DNA of 64,000 nucleotides. Origin: an uncultured Alphaproteobacteria bacterium (GTDB lineage: Bacteria; Pseudomonadota; Alphaproteobacteria; HIMB59; GCA-002718135). Of this stretch, positions 17,529 through 25,206 are shown in pieces (positions within the stretch are counted from its first letter, which is position 1; every line of letters starts with the position of its first letter). The stretch lies in contig CABXSY010000003.1 in the NCBI GenBank assembly GCA_902514875.1, positions 44,364 to 108,363 of the forward strand, given 5' to 3'. Both the position numbers and the translations under genes were made by a program. The notes under the pieces were generated by a model. The model made no database searches, was not told the origin of the DNA, and worked only from the letters and a program-made list of their open reading frames with translations.

Positions 17529-18388
17529 TGAGCTTTAAATCAAATCCCTATACATATGGAATAACTTTAACCCTTTTAACTTATTTATCTTTTGGTATTT
17601 TAGATACAATTCAAAAAACAGCAGTTCAATATCACTCTGTTTTTGTATTATTATTTGTTAAATATTCTTTCTGTTTTATTTTTTCTTTTTTTATTGCTAA
17701 AAAAAATAAAGTTAAAAAATTTTATCTTTCAAAAAATTACAAGATACAAATAACTAGATGTATTTTATCTGTATGCGAATCTTGTTTTTTCGTATTATCT
17801 TTTAGGCATTTAGCTTTAGCTGATGCTCATACGATAGGTTCTTTAGCACCTGTTTTAGTTTTAGTTTTTTCTTATTTCATTTTAAAAGAAAAAATAAATG
17901 CAGCTACTTGGTTAGCAATTGGTGTGAGTTTTTGTGGAGTTATTCTAATTATGCGACCTGGACTGACTATATTTAATCCTTATCTAATTATTCCATTATG
18001 TGCTGCTTTTTTTTATTCATTATTTCAAATAGCAACAAGATTAAATGCTCAATATGATGATAATGAAACTATGTTGTTCTACAATGGTCTTATAGGTGCG
18101 ATTATTACATTTGTATTATCACTTTTTTTCTGGCAACCTCTACATTCATTTTCTTTTATCTTTTTTATTTTTTTAGGCATCTTTTTTTGTACTGGTTTAT
18201 TTTTACAAATTAAGGCATTGAGTATTACACCAGCAAGTATTTTAGCACCCTACAATTATACTATCATAATTTGGGGGATAATTTTTGGTTTATTAGTATA
18301 TAGAGAAGTCCCAGATATATTTACGATTATAGGAGCAATTATTATTGTTTCATCAGGAATATTTATATTTAGATATTCTTATAAGTAG
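17528..18388 (+). CDS. DMT superfamily (EamA) inner-membrane transporter
   Basis: 286 aa with about ten hydrophobic segments arranged as two EamA repeats, the first ending near residue 140 with GVSFCGVILIMRPG and the second with a GAIIIVSSGIF segment. Proteins of this family move metabolites such as amino acids, sugars or nucleosides across the inner membrane. Translationally coupled to the serine hydrolase upstream and 49 bp ahead of xylulokinase. It is the only transporter gene in the sugar-acid region, so it might carry the substrate or a product; direction is unknown. Confidence 0.87.
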   Translation: MSFKSNPYTYGITLTLLTYLSFGILDTIQKTAVQYHSVFVLLFVKYSFCFIFSFFIAKKNKVKKFYLSKNYKIQITRCILSVCESCFFVLSFRHLALADAHTIGSLAPVLVLVFSYFILKEKINAATWLAIGVSFCGVILIMRPGLTIFNPYLIIPLCAAFFYSLFQIATRLNAQYDDNETMLFYNGLIGAIITFVLSLFFWQPLHSFSFIFFIFLGIFFCTGLFLQIKALSITPASILAPYNYTIIIWGIIFGLLVYREVPDIFTIIGAIIIVSSGIFIFRYSYK

Positions 18389-18437
18389 ATTTAATTTCTT
18401 TGTATCAATTAAAAAATTAATGTTATAAATTTGCTTT

Positions 18438-19922
18438 ATGTTTATTGGAATTGATCTTGGAACTTCATCAATCAAAATGATTTTAATTGATCAAAATCAA
18501 AGCATTCTTGCATCCGCTAATTCAAGTCTTACTGTACAAACTCCTAAAGATGGTTTTAGTGAACAAAATCCACAAGAATGGATTAATTCAACCATGGAAT
18601 GTTTCGAGGTTTTAAAGTCAAAAAAACCAAAAGAATTTTCACAAACTATTTCAATAGGAATATCCGGTCATATGCATGGAGCTACGTTAATAGATAAAGA
18701 TGGAAAGGTTATTAGACCATGTATTCTTTGGAACGATACAAGATCATATCAAGAGTGTGAAGAATTTGAAAAACAAAATTTTGATGTACGATCAATTTCA
18801 GGAAATTTAACTATGCCTGGTTTTACCGCACCAAAAATAAATTGGATAAAAAATAATGAACTAGATAATTTTAAAAAAATTTTCAAAGTCTTACTTCCTA
18901 AAGATTACTTACGATTTGTTCTTACTGGTGAATTTTTTTCGGAAATGTCAGACGCTTCTGGAACATTATGGCTAGATATCCAAAAAAGAAAATGGTCTAA
19001 TCAACTTTTATCTTGCTCATTTTTAGAAGAAAAACACATGCCAGATCTAGTGGAAGGTAATGAGCAGACAGGATTTTTAAAAAAAGATTTAAAAGAGAAA
19101 TTTAATTTTAATAATAATGTTAAAGTTGTGGGTGGAGCAGGTGATAATGCTGCCGCAGCAACTGGTATGGGTATAACAAATAAAAATCAATCATTTATAT
19201 CTCTTGGCACTTCAGGTGTTTTTTTTACTCCTACTGAAAACTTTTTGAGTAATACTGGTGATGCAGTACATTCTTTTTGTCATTGTTTACCAAATAAATG
19301 GCACCTAATGTCTGTTATGTTAAGTGCGAGTAATTGTTTAGATTGGATTTGCGCTATTACCAATACTTCAATTGCTGATACTCTTAATAATGTAGAGCAA
19401 TTTTATAATGATAAAAATTCTATAAAAAATTCATCATATTTTTTACCTTATTTGTCTGGAGAAAGAACTCCGCATAATGATCCACATATAAGAGGTTCAC
19501 TCCATTCTATAAAAACAACTACAAATTCAACAGATTTACAGTATGCAGTAATTGAAGGTGTAAGTTTTGGAATATTAGATGGAGTAAATTCTATTTTGAA
19601 AGTTAATAATAACTTTGATAAAATATTTATGGTTGGAGGTGGTTCAAAAAGTTCATTTTGGATTGAATTGCTTGGAGCACTTTTAAATAGAAAGTTAAGT
19701 GTTTGTGATCAAAGCGAATTTGGTGCCGCACTTGGTGTTGCAAGATTAGCTATGTATCAGGATTCTACTATTGATAATAAAGATAATATTATTAGTGAAA
19801 TAAAAATAAGTAAAACTTATGAACCTAACGAAGATAAAATTGATCTTTTATTACAAAGGTATACAATTTGGAAAGATTTATATAGCAGTAATAATAAAAT
19901 TGCTAAAAATTTTAATTTTTAG
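18438..19922 (+). CDS. xylB: Xylulokinase (FGGY carbohydrate kinase family)
   Basis: 494 aa. N-terminal phosphate-loop GIDLGTSSIK, then GISGHMHG at about residues 73-80, WNDTRS at about 97-102 and a C-terminal GGGSKS adenosine motif plus GAALG. These are xylulokinase signatures: the enzyme phosphorylates D-xylulose to D-xylulose 5-phosphate. No xylose isomerase is in the window, so xylulose may come from an oxidised pentitol or from another locus. Preceded by a 49-bp gap and converging with yceI 21 bp downstream. Confidence 0.88.
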   Translation: MFIGIDLGTSSIKMILIDQNQSILASANSSLTVQTPKDGFSEQNPQEWINSTMECFEVLKSKKPKEFSQTISIGISGHMHGATLIDKDGKVIRPCILWNDTRSYQECEEFEKQNFDVRSISGNLTMPGFTAPKINWIKNNELDNFKKIFKVLLPKDYLRFVLTGEFFSEMSDASGTLWLDIQKRKWSNQLLSCSFLEEKHMPDLVEGNEQTGFLKKDLKEKFNFNNNVKVVGGAGDNAAAATGMGITNKNQSFISLGTSGVFFTPTENFLSNTGDAVHSFCHCLPNKWHLMSVMLSASNCLDWICAITNTSIADTLNNVEQFYNDKNSIKNSSYFLPYLSGERTPHNDPHIRGSLHSIKTTTNSTDLQYAVIEGVSFGILDGVNSILKVNNNFDKIFMVGGGSKSSFWIELLGALLNRKLSVCDQSEFGAALGVARLAMYQDSTIDNKDNIISEIKISKTYEPNEDKIDLLLQRYTIWKDLYSSNNKIAKNFNF

Positions 19923-19943
19923 TAAATATATTTTAAAAGAAAA

Positions 19944-20507
19944 TTATTCTTTAAAAAGAAAAATATTTGCCTTTATCTTTATTCTATCTTTGAGGATTTT
20001 TGTGTTTTTCCAATTACCAGTCCCTATCTTAAAGTCATTTCTAGAAAAAGATATTTCACTTTTTACCTGAACCAACACACTGGCTAATTTTATTACTTCA
20101 ATATTAATAGGAATATTTTGACTCTTTCCCTTTATTGTTAATTCACCTGTTAAATTAATTTTATTGTCTTCATAATTAAATTTAAAATTATTTGTATCTA
20201 TAATACCTAAAGGAAATTTTTTAGCATCAAAAAAAAATTCACTAAGCACTAAATCTTTATACCGATTGTAATTTATATCTAAGCTATCAATTCTAACATT
20301 TATAAGAGCCTTATTGTTATTTTGATTTGACAAATCTAAGGAAACAAAACCATCAAATTCATTAAATTTACCATTTACATTATTTGCAAATAAAACTGGT
20401 ACTTCAAATTCTATACTAGAAATGTTTTTATCAATAGTCCATAAATCATTAGCTACACTCTGTTCAAAATACAGAAATATAAAAAATAAACTAAATATTA
20501 CTTTCAA
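19944..20507 (-). CDS. YceI-family periplasmic protein
   Basis: 187 aa with an N-terminal signal peptide (hydrophobic stretch to about residue 16, cut likely after SVAN). The following NDLWTIDKNISSIEFEVPV opening and the LTGELTIKGKSQ strand match the YceI lipid-binding beta-barrel family, which binds polyisoprenoid chains. Ends with KIKANIFLF, as is usual. Overlaps the end of rnhA by 17 bp on the same strand, so it is probably translated from the same transcript. Function in this organism is unknown; quinone or isoprenoid carriage is a family guess. Confidence 0.82.
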   Translation of the reverse strand: MKVIFSLFFIFLYFEQSVANDLWTIDKNISSIEFEVPVLFANNVNGKFNEFDGFVSLDLSNQNNNKALINVRIDSLDINYNRYKDLVLSEFFFDAKKFPLGIIDTNNFKFNYEDNKINLTGELTIKGKSQNIPINIEVIKLASVLVQVKSEISFSRNDFKIGTGNWKNTKILKDRIKIKANIFLFKE

Positions 20508-20919
20508 TATATATCCTTGCTAGTTCATCAGCTTTCTCATTAAATTCGAAACCTGCGTGACCCTTAACCCACTTCCATGTAACACTATGTTTATTTATTA
20601 GATTATCTAATTGCATCCATAATTCTTTATTTTTCACTATTTTTTTTGCTGATGTTTTCCATCCATTTTTTTTCCAATTTGTAATCCATGATTCAATACC
20701 ATCCTTTACATATTTGCTATCTGTATAAATGATTAATTCTTTTTTTATCTCAAAATATTCCAGTGCTTTTATTGCCGCTGTAAGTTCCATTTTATTATTT
20801 GTTGTGTGTTGATTTCCGCCATTTAACAATATTTCTTTATTATTTTCTAATATAACAACCCCCCATCCACCTATGCCTGGGTTGCCAGAACATGCACCGT
20901 CAGTATAAATATTAATCAT
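20491..20919 (-). CDS. rnhA: Ribonuclease HI
   Basis: 142 aa, close to the usual ~150. Catalytic carboxylates D7 (TDGACSGNPG), E45 (MELTAA), D67 (TDSKYV) and a late Asp after KADELA are present, as is the mobile His in KGHAGFEFN. Removes RNA from RNA-DNA hybrids. Its start overlaps the thrB stop by one base, and ispH-thrB-rnhA is a common alphaproteobacterial order. Confidence 0.95.
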   Translation of the reverse strand: MINIYTDGACSGNPGIGGWGVVILENNKEILLNGGNQHTTNNKMELTAAIKALEYFEIKKELIIYTDSKYVKDGIESWITNWKKNGWKTSAKKIVKNKELWMQLDNLINKHSVTWKWVKGHAGFEFNEKADELARIYIESNI

Positions 20920-21869
20920 TATTCAGAAATATCATTTTGTCGATGCCATTTTAAAATATTCAAATATTCAAATGGATCTTTTTTAACAACCACCGCATTA
21001 GGCGGATGAAAAATATAATCATGCACTCTAGTACATAATATTCTAACAGCTGCAGCTCTTAATAAAATATTTAACGATTTCTTCTCAAGATTACTTAATT
21101 CTCTCAACTTTTGATATTCCTCAAGAATTGTCAGGTAGTTCTTTTTGTTAAAGTTATGTCCATTTTCACTAAAGCACCAATCATTAATAACTATAGCTAA
21201 ATCGTACACATAAAAATAATAACATGAAAAATAGAAATCTATTACTCCAGAAATTTTTTCATCTTCAAAAAAAATATTATCTCTAAACAAATCAGCATGT
21301 ATTACACCACAAGGAATATTTGTTGGCCAATAATTTTCCAAATATTCTATTTCTTTTTCTAACAAATACATAGTTTCATTAAACTTTTCGGATTTATTAT
21401 TAAGGCACTTTTTGTAAATTTCTTTCCAATCCTGTAAATCTAAATTGTTAGATCTTTTTTCATCAAAATTTGTGGTAAGATTGTGTAAATTGGCAACCAT
21501 CTTTCCAACCTCTCTACACATTTCCAAATTAGGTTTTTCAATACTTTTACCTTCTAGAAAAGATATAATAACAGCTGTTTTATTTTTTATTCTTTTTAAA
21601 ATTTTTCCATTTTTATCTGAGATAGCTTTAGGACATTTAAAATTATTTTTATTTAAAAAGTTTTTTAAATTTATAAAAAATGGTAATTCTTCTTCATTTA
21701 CTCTTTTTCCAAAAATTGTTAAAATATATGGTTGATTATTACAAAAAATTTTAAAATTTGAGTTCTCTATCCCATCTACAATTTCTTCAAAGCTATCTAA
21801 ATTTCCAATTGAATAATCAGTGATAAAGTTTTCAATATCTTCTTTAAGTAATTTAGTAAAGACTGCCAT
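20919..21869 (-). CDS. thrB: Homoserine kinase (ThrB, APH-fold type)
   Basis: 316 aa of the aminoglycoside-phosphotransferase-like fold, the form of homoserine kinase found in alpha- and many gammaproteobacteria rather than the GHMP type. The opening with YSIGNLDSFEEI, the catalytic GVIHADLFRDNIFF motif and GVIDFYFSCY (metal-binding Asp) match the family. Phosphorylates homoserine on the way to threonine. Lies 3 bp after ispH and overlaps rnhA by one base. Confidence 0.92.
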   Translation of the reverse strand: MAVFTKLLKEDIENFITDYSIGNLDSFEEIVDGIENSNFKIFCNNQPYILTIFGKRVNEEELPFFINLKNFLNKNNFKCPKAISDKNGKILKRIKNKTAVIISFLEGKSIEKPNLEMCREVGKMVANLHNLTTNFDEKRSNNLDLQDWKEIYKKCLNNKSEKFNETMYLLEKEIEYLENYWPTNIPCGVIHADLFRDNIFFEDEKISGVIDFYFSCYYFYVYDLAIVINDWCFSENGHNFNKKNYLTILEEYQKLRELSNLEKKSLNILLRAAAVRILCTRVHDYIFHPPNAVVVKKDPFEYLNILKWHRQNDISE

Positions 21870-21872
21870 CTT

Positions 21873-22814
21873 CTATACGTTTAGTTTTTGTGGTACTTTA
21901 AAAAATACATCTTCTTTTTGATAAGATCCTTCATTTATATGTATTTCAAAATTTCTTTTCAAATTATCAAGAAGTTTTTTAACAAGTACTTCTGGTGATG
22001 ATGCACTTGCTGTAATTCCTACATTTTCAGATTCTTGAAATATATTTAAATTTAAGGAATCTACATCTTCTACTAAAATAGCTTTTTTTGACCCATAATT
22101 TTTTGCTACTTCAACTAATCTCAAAGAATTTGATGAGTTACTTGCACCAATTACTAAGAAATAATCACATTGATTCGCTATCTTTTTTACTGCTTCTTGT
22201 CTATTTGTTGTTGCATAACAAATATCATTTTTTTTTGGTTCTATAACATTAATAAAATGTAATTTTATCTCTTTTATTATATCTTTAGTATCATCTACTG
22301 ATAGTGTTGTCTGAGTAACATATGCAATCTCATCATTTTGATTAAAAGGTAATTTTTTTACATCTTCAATTTTTTCTACTAAATGAATTTTTTTATCTGT
22401 TTGTCCCATAGTTCCAATAACTTCAGGATGATTTCTATGACCAATTAAAATTACTGGTAGATTTTTTTTATCAAAGTTTTCAACCTCTTTATGGATTTTG
22501 CTAACAAGTGGGCACGTTGCATCATAAAATATTAAATTCAAATTTAAAGCTTCCTCTGGTACTGCTTTTGGAACACCATGTGCAGAAAAGATAACCGGCC
22601 TGCTTTTATCTTCAATCTCATTTAATTCTTCTACAAAAATAGCTCCTTGTGATTTAAGGTTTTCAACAACAAATTTATTATGAACTATTTCATGACGAAC
22701 ATATACGGGCGCCCCATATTTTTTTAAAGCACCCTTAACCATTTCTATTGCCCTATCTACTCCTGCACAAAAACCTCGAGGTCCTGCAAGAAAGATATTA
22801 AGTTTTTTTGTCAT
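21873..22814 (-). CDS. ispH: 4-hydroxy-3-methylbut-2-enyl diphosphate reductase
   Basis: 313 aa. The three Fe-S cysteines are visible in PRGFCAGVDRA (C16), DATCPLVSK and DICYATTNRQ; SAHGVPK, GHRNHPE and TQTTLS complete the active site. IspH makes IPP and DMAPP in the last step of the non-mevalonate isoprenoid pathway. The same pathway's ispE begins at 63573. Separated from the atp genes by a 111-bp gap, so probably with its own promoter, and followed at once by thrB. Confidence 0.95.
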   Translation of the reverse strand: MTKKLNIFLAGPRGFCAGVDRAIEMVKGALKKYGAPVYVRHEIVHNKFVVENLKSQGAIFVEELNEIEDKSRPVIFSAHGVPKAVPEEALNLNLIFYDATCPLVSKIHKEVENFDKKNLPVILIGHRNHPEVIGTMGQTDKKIHLVEKIEDVKKLPFNQNDEIAYVTQTTLSVDDTKDIIKEIKLHFINVIEPKKNDICYATTNRQEAVKKIANQCDYFLVIGASNSSNSLRLVEVAKNYGSKKAILVEDVDSLNLNIFQESENVGITASASSPEVLVKKLLDNLKRNFEIHINEGSYQKEDVFFKVPQKLNV

Positions 22815-22925
22815 TTAAATTTACTAACATTAATTTTGGTTAATTAATAATACTATAGATTTTGAAAATCTTTTAATAAAAATTTATTAATATTGAATTC
22901 AATTTTGGAATAACTAAATTTACTT
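22815..22925. promoter_or_regulatory. Intergenic region between atpF and ispH with a short palindrome
   Basis: This gap should hold the end of the ATP synthase F0 transcript and the ispH promoter, both on the minus strand. A perfect inverted repeat AGATTTT-G-AAAATCT lies at 22857-22871. Its one-base centre and pure A/T stem make it a poor rho-independent terminator. No confident promoter boxes can be picked out. Confidence 0.25.
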
Positions 22926-23411
22926 CTAGTTTTTTAGAACAGAGTTAAATACAGTAATAGATTCATCAATTAAAGCAGCTTTTTTTTCTTTACTTAGATT
23001 TTGAAGCAGAACATTTCTTGTCGCCTCTATTGCAACACTTGTGATATAATTCTTTAAAGAGTTATTGGTATCTCTAACTAATTGCTCAATTTTATTATTA
23101 GCCAAGATTTCCCTTTTTTCAATTTGATCAGACAATTTAGTAGAATATATGTCTTTTAGCTCAGCAATTTTTTTTTCAGATTCAGATTTTAGATTTTGTA
23201 TTTCTTTTTCTACTCTAGCTTCTCTGTCTTTTATTTCATCCAAAGTTTTTTGAGCTTCATTTTTCAAATTCTCTACTTCATCTATTTTATTTTTTATATC
23301 ATTAATTTGTGCATCCAAACTAGATGCGAGAATTTTTCGTACTGGATTAAAAATAGCTGCAATAAATAAAATAAAAGATACTGCTACCCAAAATTGAGGA
23401 TCAGCAAACAT
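22926..23411 (-). CDS. atpF: ATP synthase F0 subunit b
   Basis: 161 aa: one N-terminal membrane helix (about residues 7-27), then a long charged coiled coil with heptads, ending in a delta-contacting region. It forms part of the peripheral stalk holding F1 to the membrane. Overlaps the b' gene by one base. Having b and b' as separate adjacent genes is usual in alphaproteobacteria and phototrophs. Confidence 0.9.
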   Translation of the reverse strand: MFADPQFWVAVSFILFIAAIFNPVRKILASSLDAQINDIKNKIDEVENLKNEAQKTLDEIKDREARVEKEIQNLKSESEKKIAELKDIYSTKLSDQIEKREILANNKIEQLVRDTNNSLKNYITSVAIEATRNVLLQNLSKEKKAALIDESITVFNSVLKN

Positions 23412-23902
23412 TAATTATAACTCCCTTTATGTGCTTCAATAACTTTATTAAGCTCATTGTCTGACAATTCTACATCTGTAATTTTCCTAATAGTCAGTTT
23501 TGTAATATTAGCTATTTCATTATTGATATTTTTCATTTGATCATCTTTACTTTTTAAAATTTCTTTTTCCGCATCCGAAACTTTTTTTTCTAGATCCTTA
23601 TCAAGTGATGAAAGTTGAGAAGAGACATCTTCTTGTAAAGAATTGATTATTTCTTTAATTTTCTCATCCGTTTCTAGTTTGGCTTTATTAATTTGATTGT
23701 TTATTTTTTTTTCAATTTCCATTGCCTGTTCTTGTAGCTCTTTTGCTGAAGATAAACTTTTATCTATCTTATTTTGCCTTTTTTCTAAAACTATAGCTAT
23801 TCTTGGAAGAGATACTCTCCATAAAAATACAAAAAGGAAAGTAAAGAATACAGCTAACCAAAAGAGCTGTGAAACAAAAAACTCAGGATTTAATTGAGGC
23901 AT
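23411..23902 (-). CDS. ATP synthase F0 subunit b'
   Basis: 163 aa with the typical MPQLNPEFF opening of b' subunits, a membrane helix at about residues 11-30 and a long coiled coil of Lys/Glu-rich heptads. Pairs with b as a heterodimeric peripheral stalk. Lies 17 bp after atpE and overlaps atpF by one base. Confidence 0.9.
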   Translation of the reverse strand: MPQLNPEFFVSQLFWLAVFFTFLFVFLWRVSLPRIAIVLEKRQNKIDKSLSSAKELQEQAMEIEKKINNQINKAKLETDEKIKEIINSLQEDVSSQLSSLDKDLEKKVSDAEKEILKSKDDQMKNINNEIANITKLTIRKITDVELSDNELNKVIEAHKGSYN

Positions 23903-23919
23903 TAATTAAATATAAAGTG

Positions 23920-24144
23920 TTATCCAAACAGAATAACTAACGCAATAACTAGTGCGAAAAGTGCAATTGCTTCAACTAATGCGAAACCTAACATTGTCAT
24001 TGTAAAAACCTCACCTCTTGCTGCTGGATTTCTTCCAACCGCTTGAATAAATGATGAGAAAATGTTGCCAATTCCAATACCTGATCCAATAACACCGATA
24101 ACGGCTAAACCCGCTCCGATTACTTTTGCTGCTTCAATTTCCAT
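23920..24144 (-). CDS. atpE: ATP synthase F0 subunit c
   Basis: 74 aa hairpin of two membrane helices. Helix 1 is Gly-rich (AVIGVIGSGIGIGN), the polar loop contains AVGRNPAARGE, and helix 2 carries the ion-binding Glu in GFALVEAIAL. No sodium-type ligand pattern is obvious, so proton coupling is expected. A ribosome site AGGAGG precedes the ATG at about 24151-24156. Higher G+C and good codons suggest high expression. Confidence 0.95.
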   Translation of the reverse strand: MEIEAAKVIGAGLAVIGVIGSGIGIGNIFSSFIQAVGRNPAARGEVFTMTMLGFALVEAIALFALVIALVILFG

Positions 24145-24162
24145 AAGTCCTCCTATTTTAAA

Positions 24163-24897
24163 TTAATGTAAATGATAAGCATCGTTAATATATAAACACG
24201 TCAGTATTGCAAACACATATGCTTGCAAAAAAGCAATTAAAATTTCTAATCCTGTTAAAGCTACAATAAAAGCTAAAGGAAAAACTCCTGTAAAAAAAGG
24301 CATTGAAACAACAAATCCTGCAAATACTTTTAATAGTGTGTGACCTGCTAACATGTTTGCAAATAATCTAACTGATAAACTTATAGGCCTCGATAAATAA
24401 GAAATTACTTCAATGGGAATTAGAAGTGGGTGCATGTAAAATGGTACACCAGGAATATAAAAGAAACTAAAAAATTTAATACCATGATTAATAAATCCAA
24501 GAATAGTTACGCCTATAAATACAACCGCTGCTAAAGCAAATGTAACAATTATATGGCTGGTGAAAGTAAACTGGTATGGTATCATGCCAACCATATTTCC
24601 AATTAATACAAACATGAATAAAGAGAAAACAAATGGAAAATATCTTTTTCCATTATCTCCAACTGTATCAGAGAGTAGTTGAGCGATAAAATTATACATC
24701 AACTCTGATATAAGTTGCATCCTTGAAGGGATAATTGATCTTGTGTTCACTGTTAAAGTTAAGAATAGAGTAATTACTAAAACAGTAATCAGCATTGAAA
24801 AAGATGAATTAGTAAATGATATATTGTAGCCACCAAGTTCGATACTAGATATTGGATCTATTTCGAATTGTTTAAGTGGACTATCTTTTGCTGCCAT
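24163..24897 (-). CDS. atpB: ATP synthase F0 subunit a
   Basis: 244 aa with five to six membrane helices. The essential Arg is in SVRLFANMLAGH (about residue 178) and the family opening DSPLKQFEI is present. Forms the proton half-channels against the c ring. Lies between atpI and atpE in the usual alphaproteobacterial F0 order; the F1 genes are not in this window, as is normal for the class. Confidence 0.95.
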   Translation of the reverse strand: MAAKDSPLKQFEIDPISSIELGGYNISFTNSSFSMLITVLVITLFLTLTVNTRSIIPSRMQLISELMYNFIAQLLSDTVGDNGKRYFPFVFSLFMFVLIGNMVGMIPYQFTFTSHIIVTFALAAVVFIGVTILGFINHGIKFFSFFYIPGVPFYMHPLLIPIEVISYLSRPISLSVRLFANMLAGHTLLKVFAGFVVSMPFFTGVFPLAFIVALTGLEILIAFLQAYVFAILTCLYINDAYHLH

Positions 24898-24918
24898 TAT
24901 AGTTACTGAATATTAAAA

Positions 24919-25206
24919 TTACCTTTGCTTTTCAATGCGACGCATTACACGATAAACGTTCAAAAATCCAGCTAATGCGCCAAATATGAAGAAAATAATT
25001 AACCCTATTGGTTTAGTATTAAAGTAATTATCCACAATAAGCCCAATTCCAACTCCAACAACTAGTGCTGCGATAAGTTCGGTACTAATTTTGAAGCCAA
25101 ATCCAGCACCACTCTCTTTTTTTTTAATATTAGGTTGTTTGTTTTGGTTATCTAAATGATTGATTTTTTTACCTAATTCTTCTAGTTTTTTATTTTTATA
25201 TTTCAT
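24919..25206 (-). CDS. atpI: ATP synthase assembly protein AtpI (AtpZ/AtpI family)
   Basis: 95 aa: a charged N-terminal third, then two membrane helices (about residues 45-60 and 68-85) of the F0F1-ATPase subunit family, with the GVGIGLIVDNYF pattern. Thought to help assemble the c ring. Overlaps the smc stop by 11 bp, so the F0 operon may be partly read from the smc side. Confidence 0.85.
   Translation of the reverse strand: MKYKNKKLEELGKKINHLDNQNKQPNIKKKESGAGFGFKISTELIAALVVGVGIGLIVDNYFNTKPIGLIIFFIFGALAGFLNVYRVMRRIEKQR

Noticed and set aside
22857..22871. Palindrome taken as a terminator of the F0 operon
   Set aside because: Stem is A/T only with a one-base centre, so a stable hairpin with a loop cannot form.
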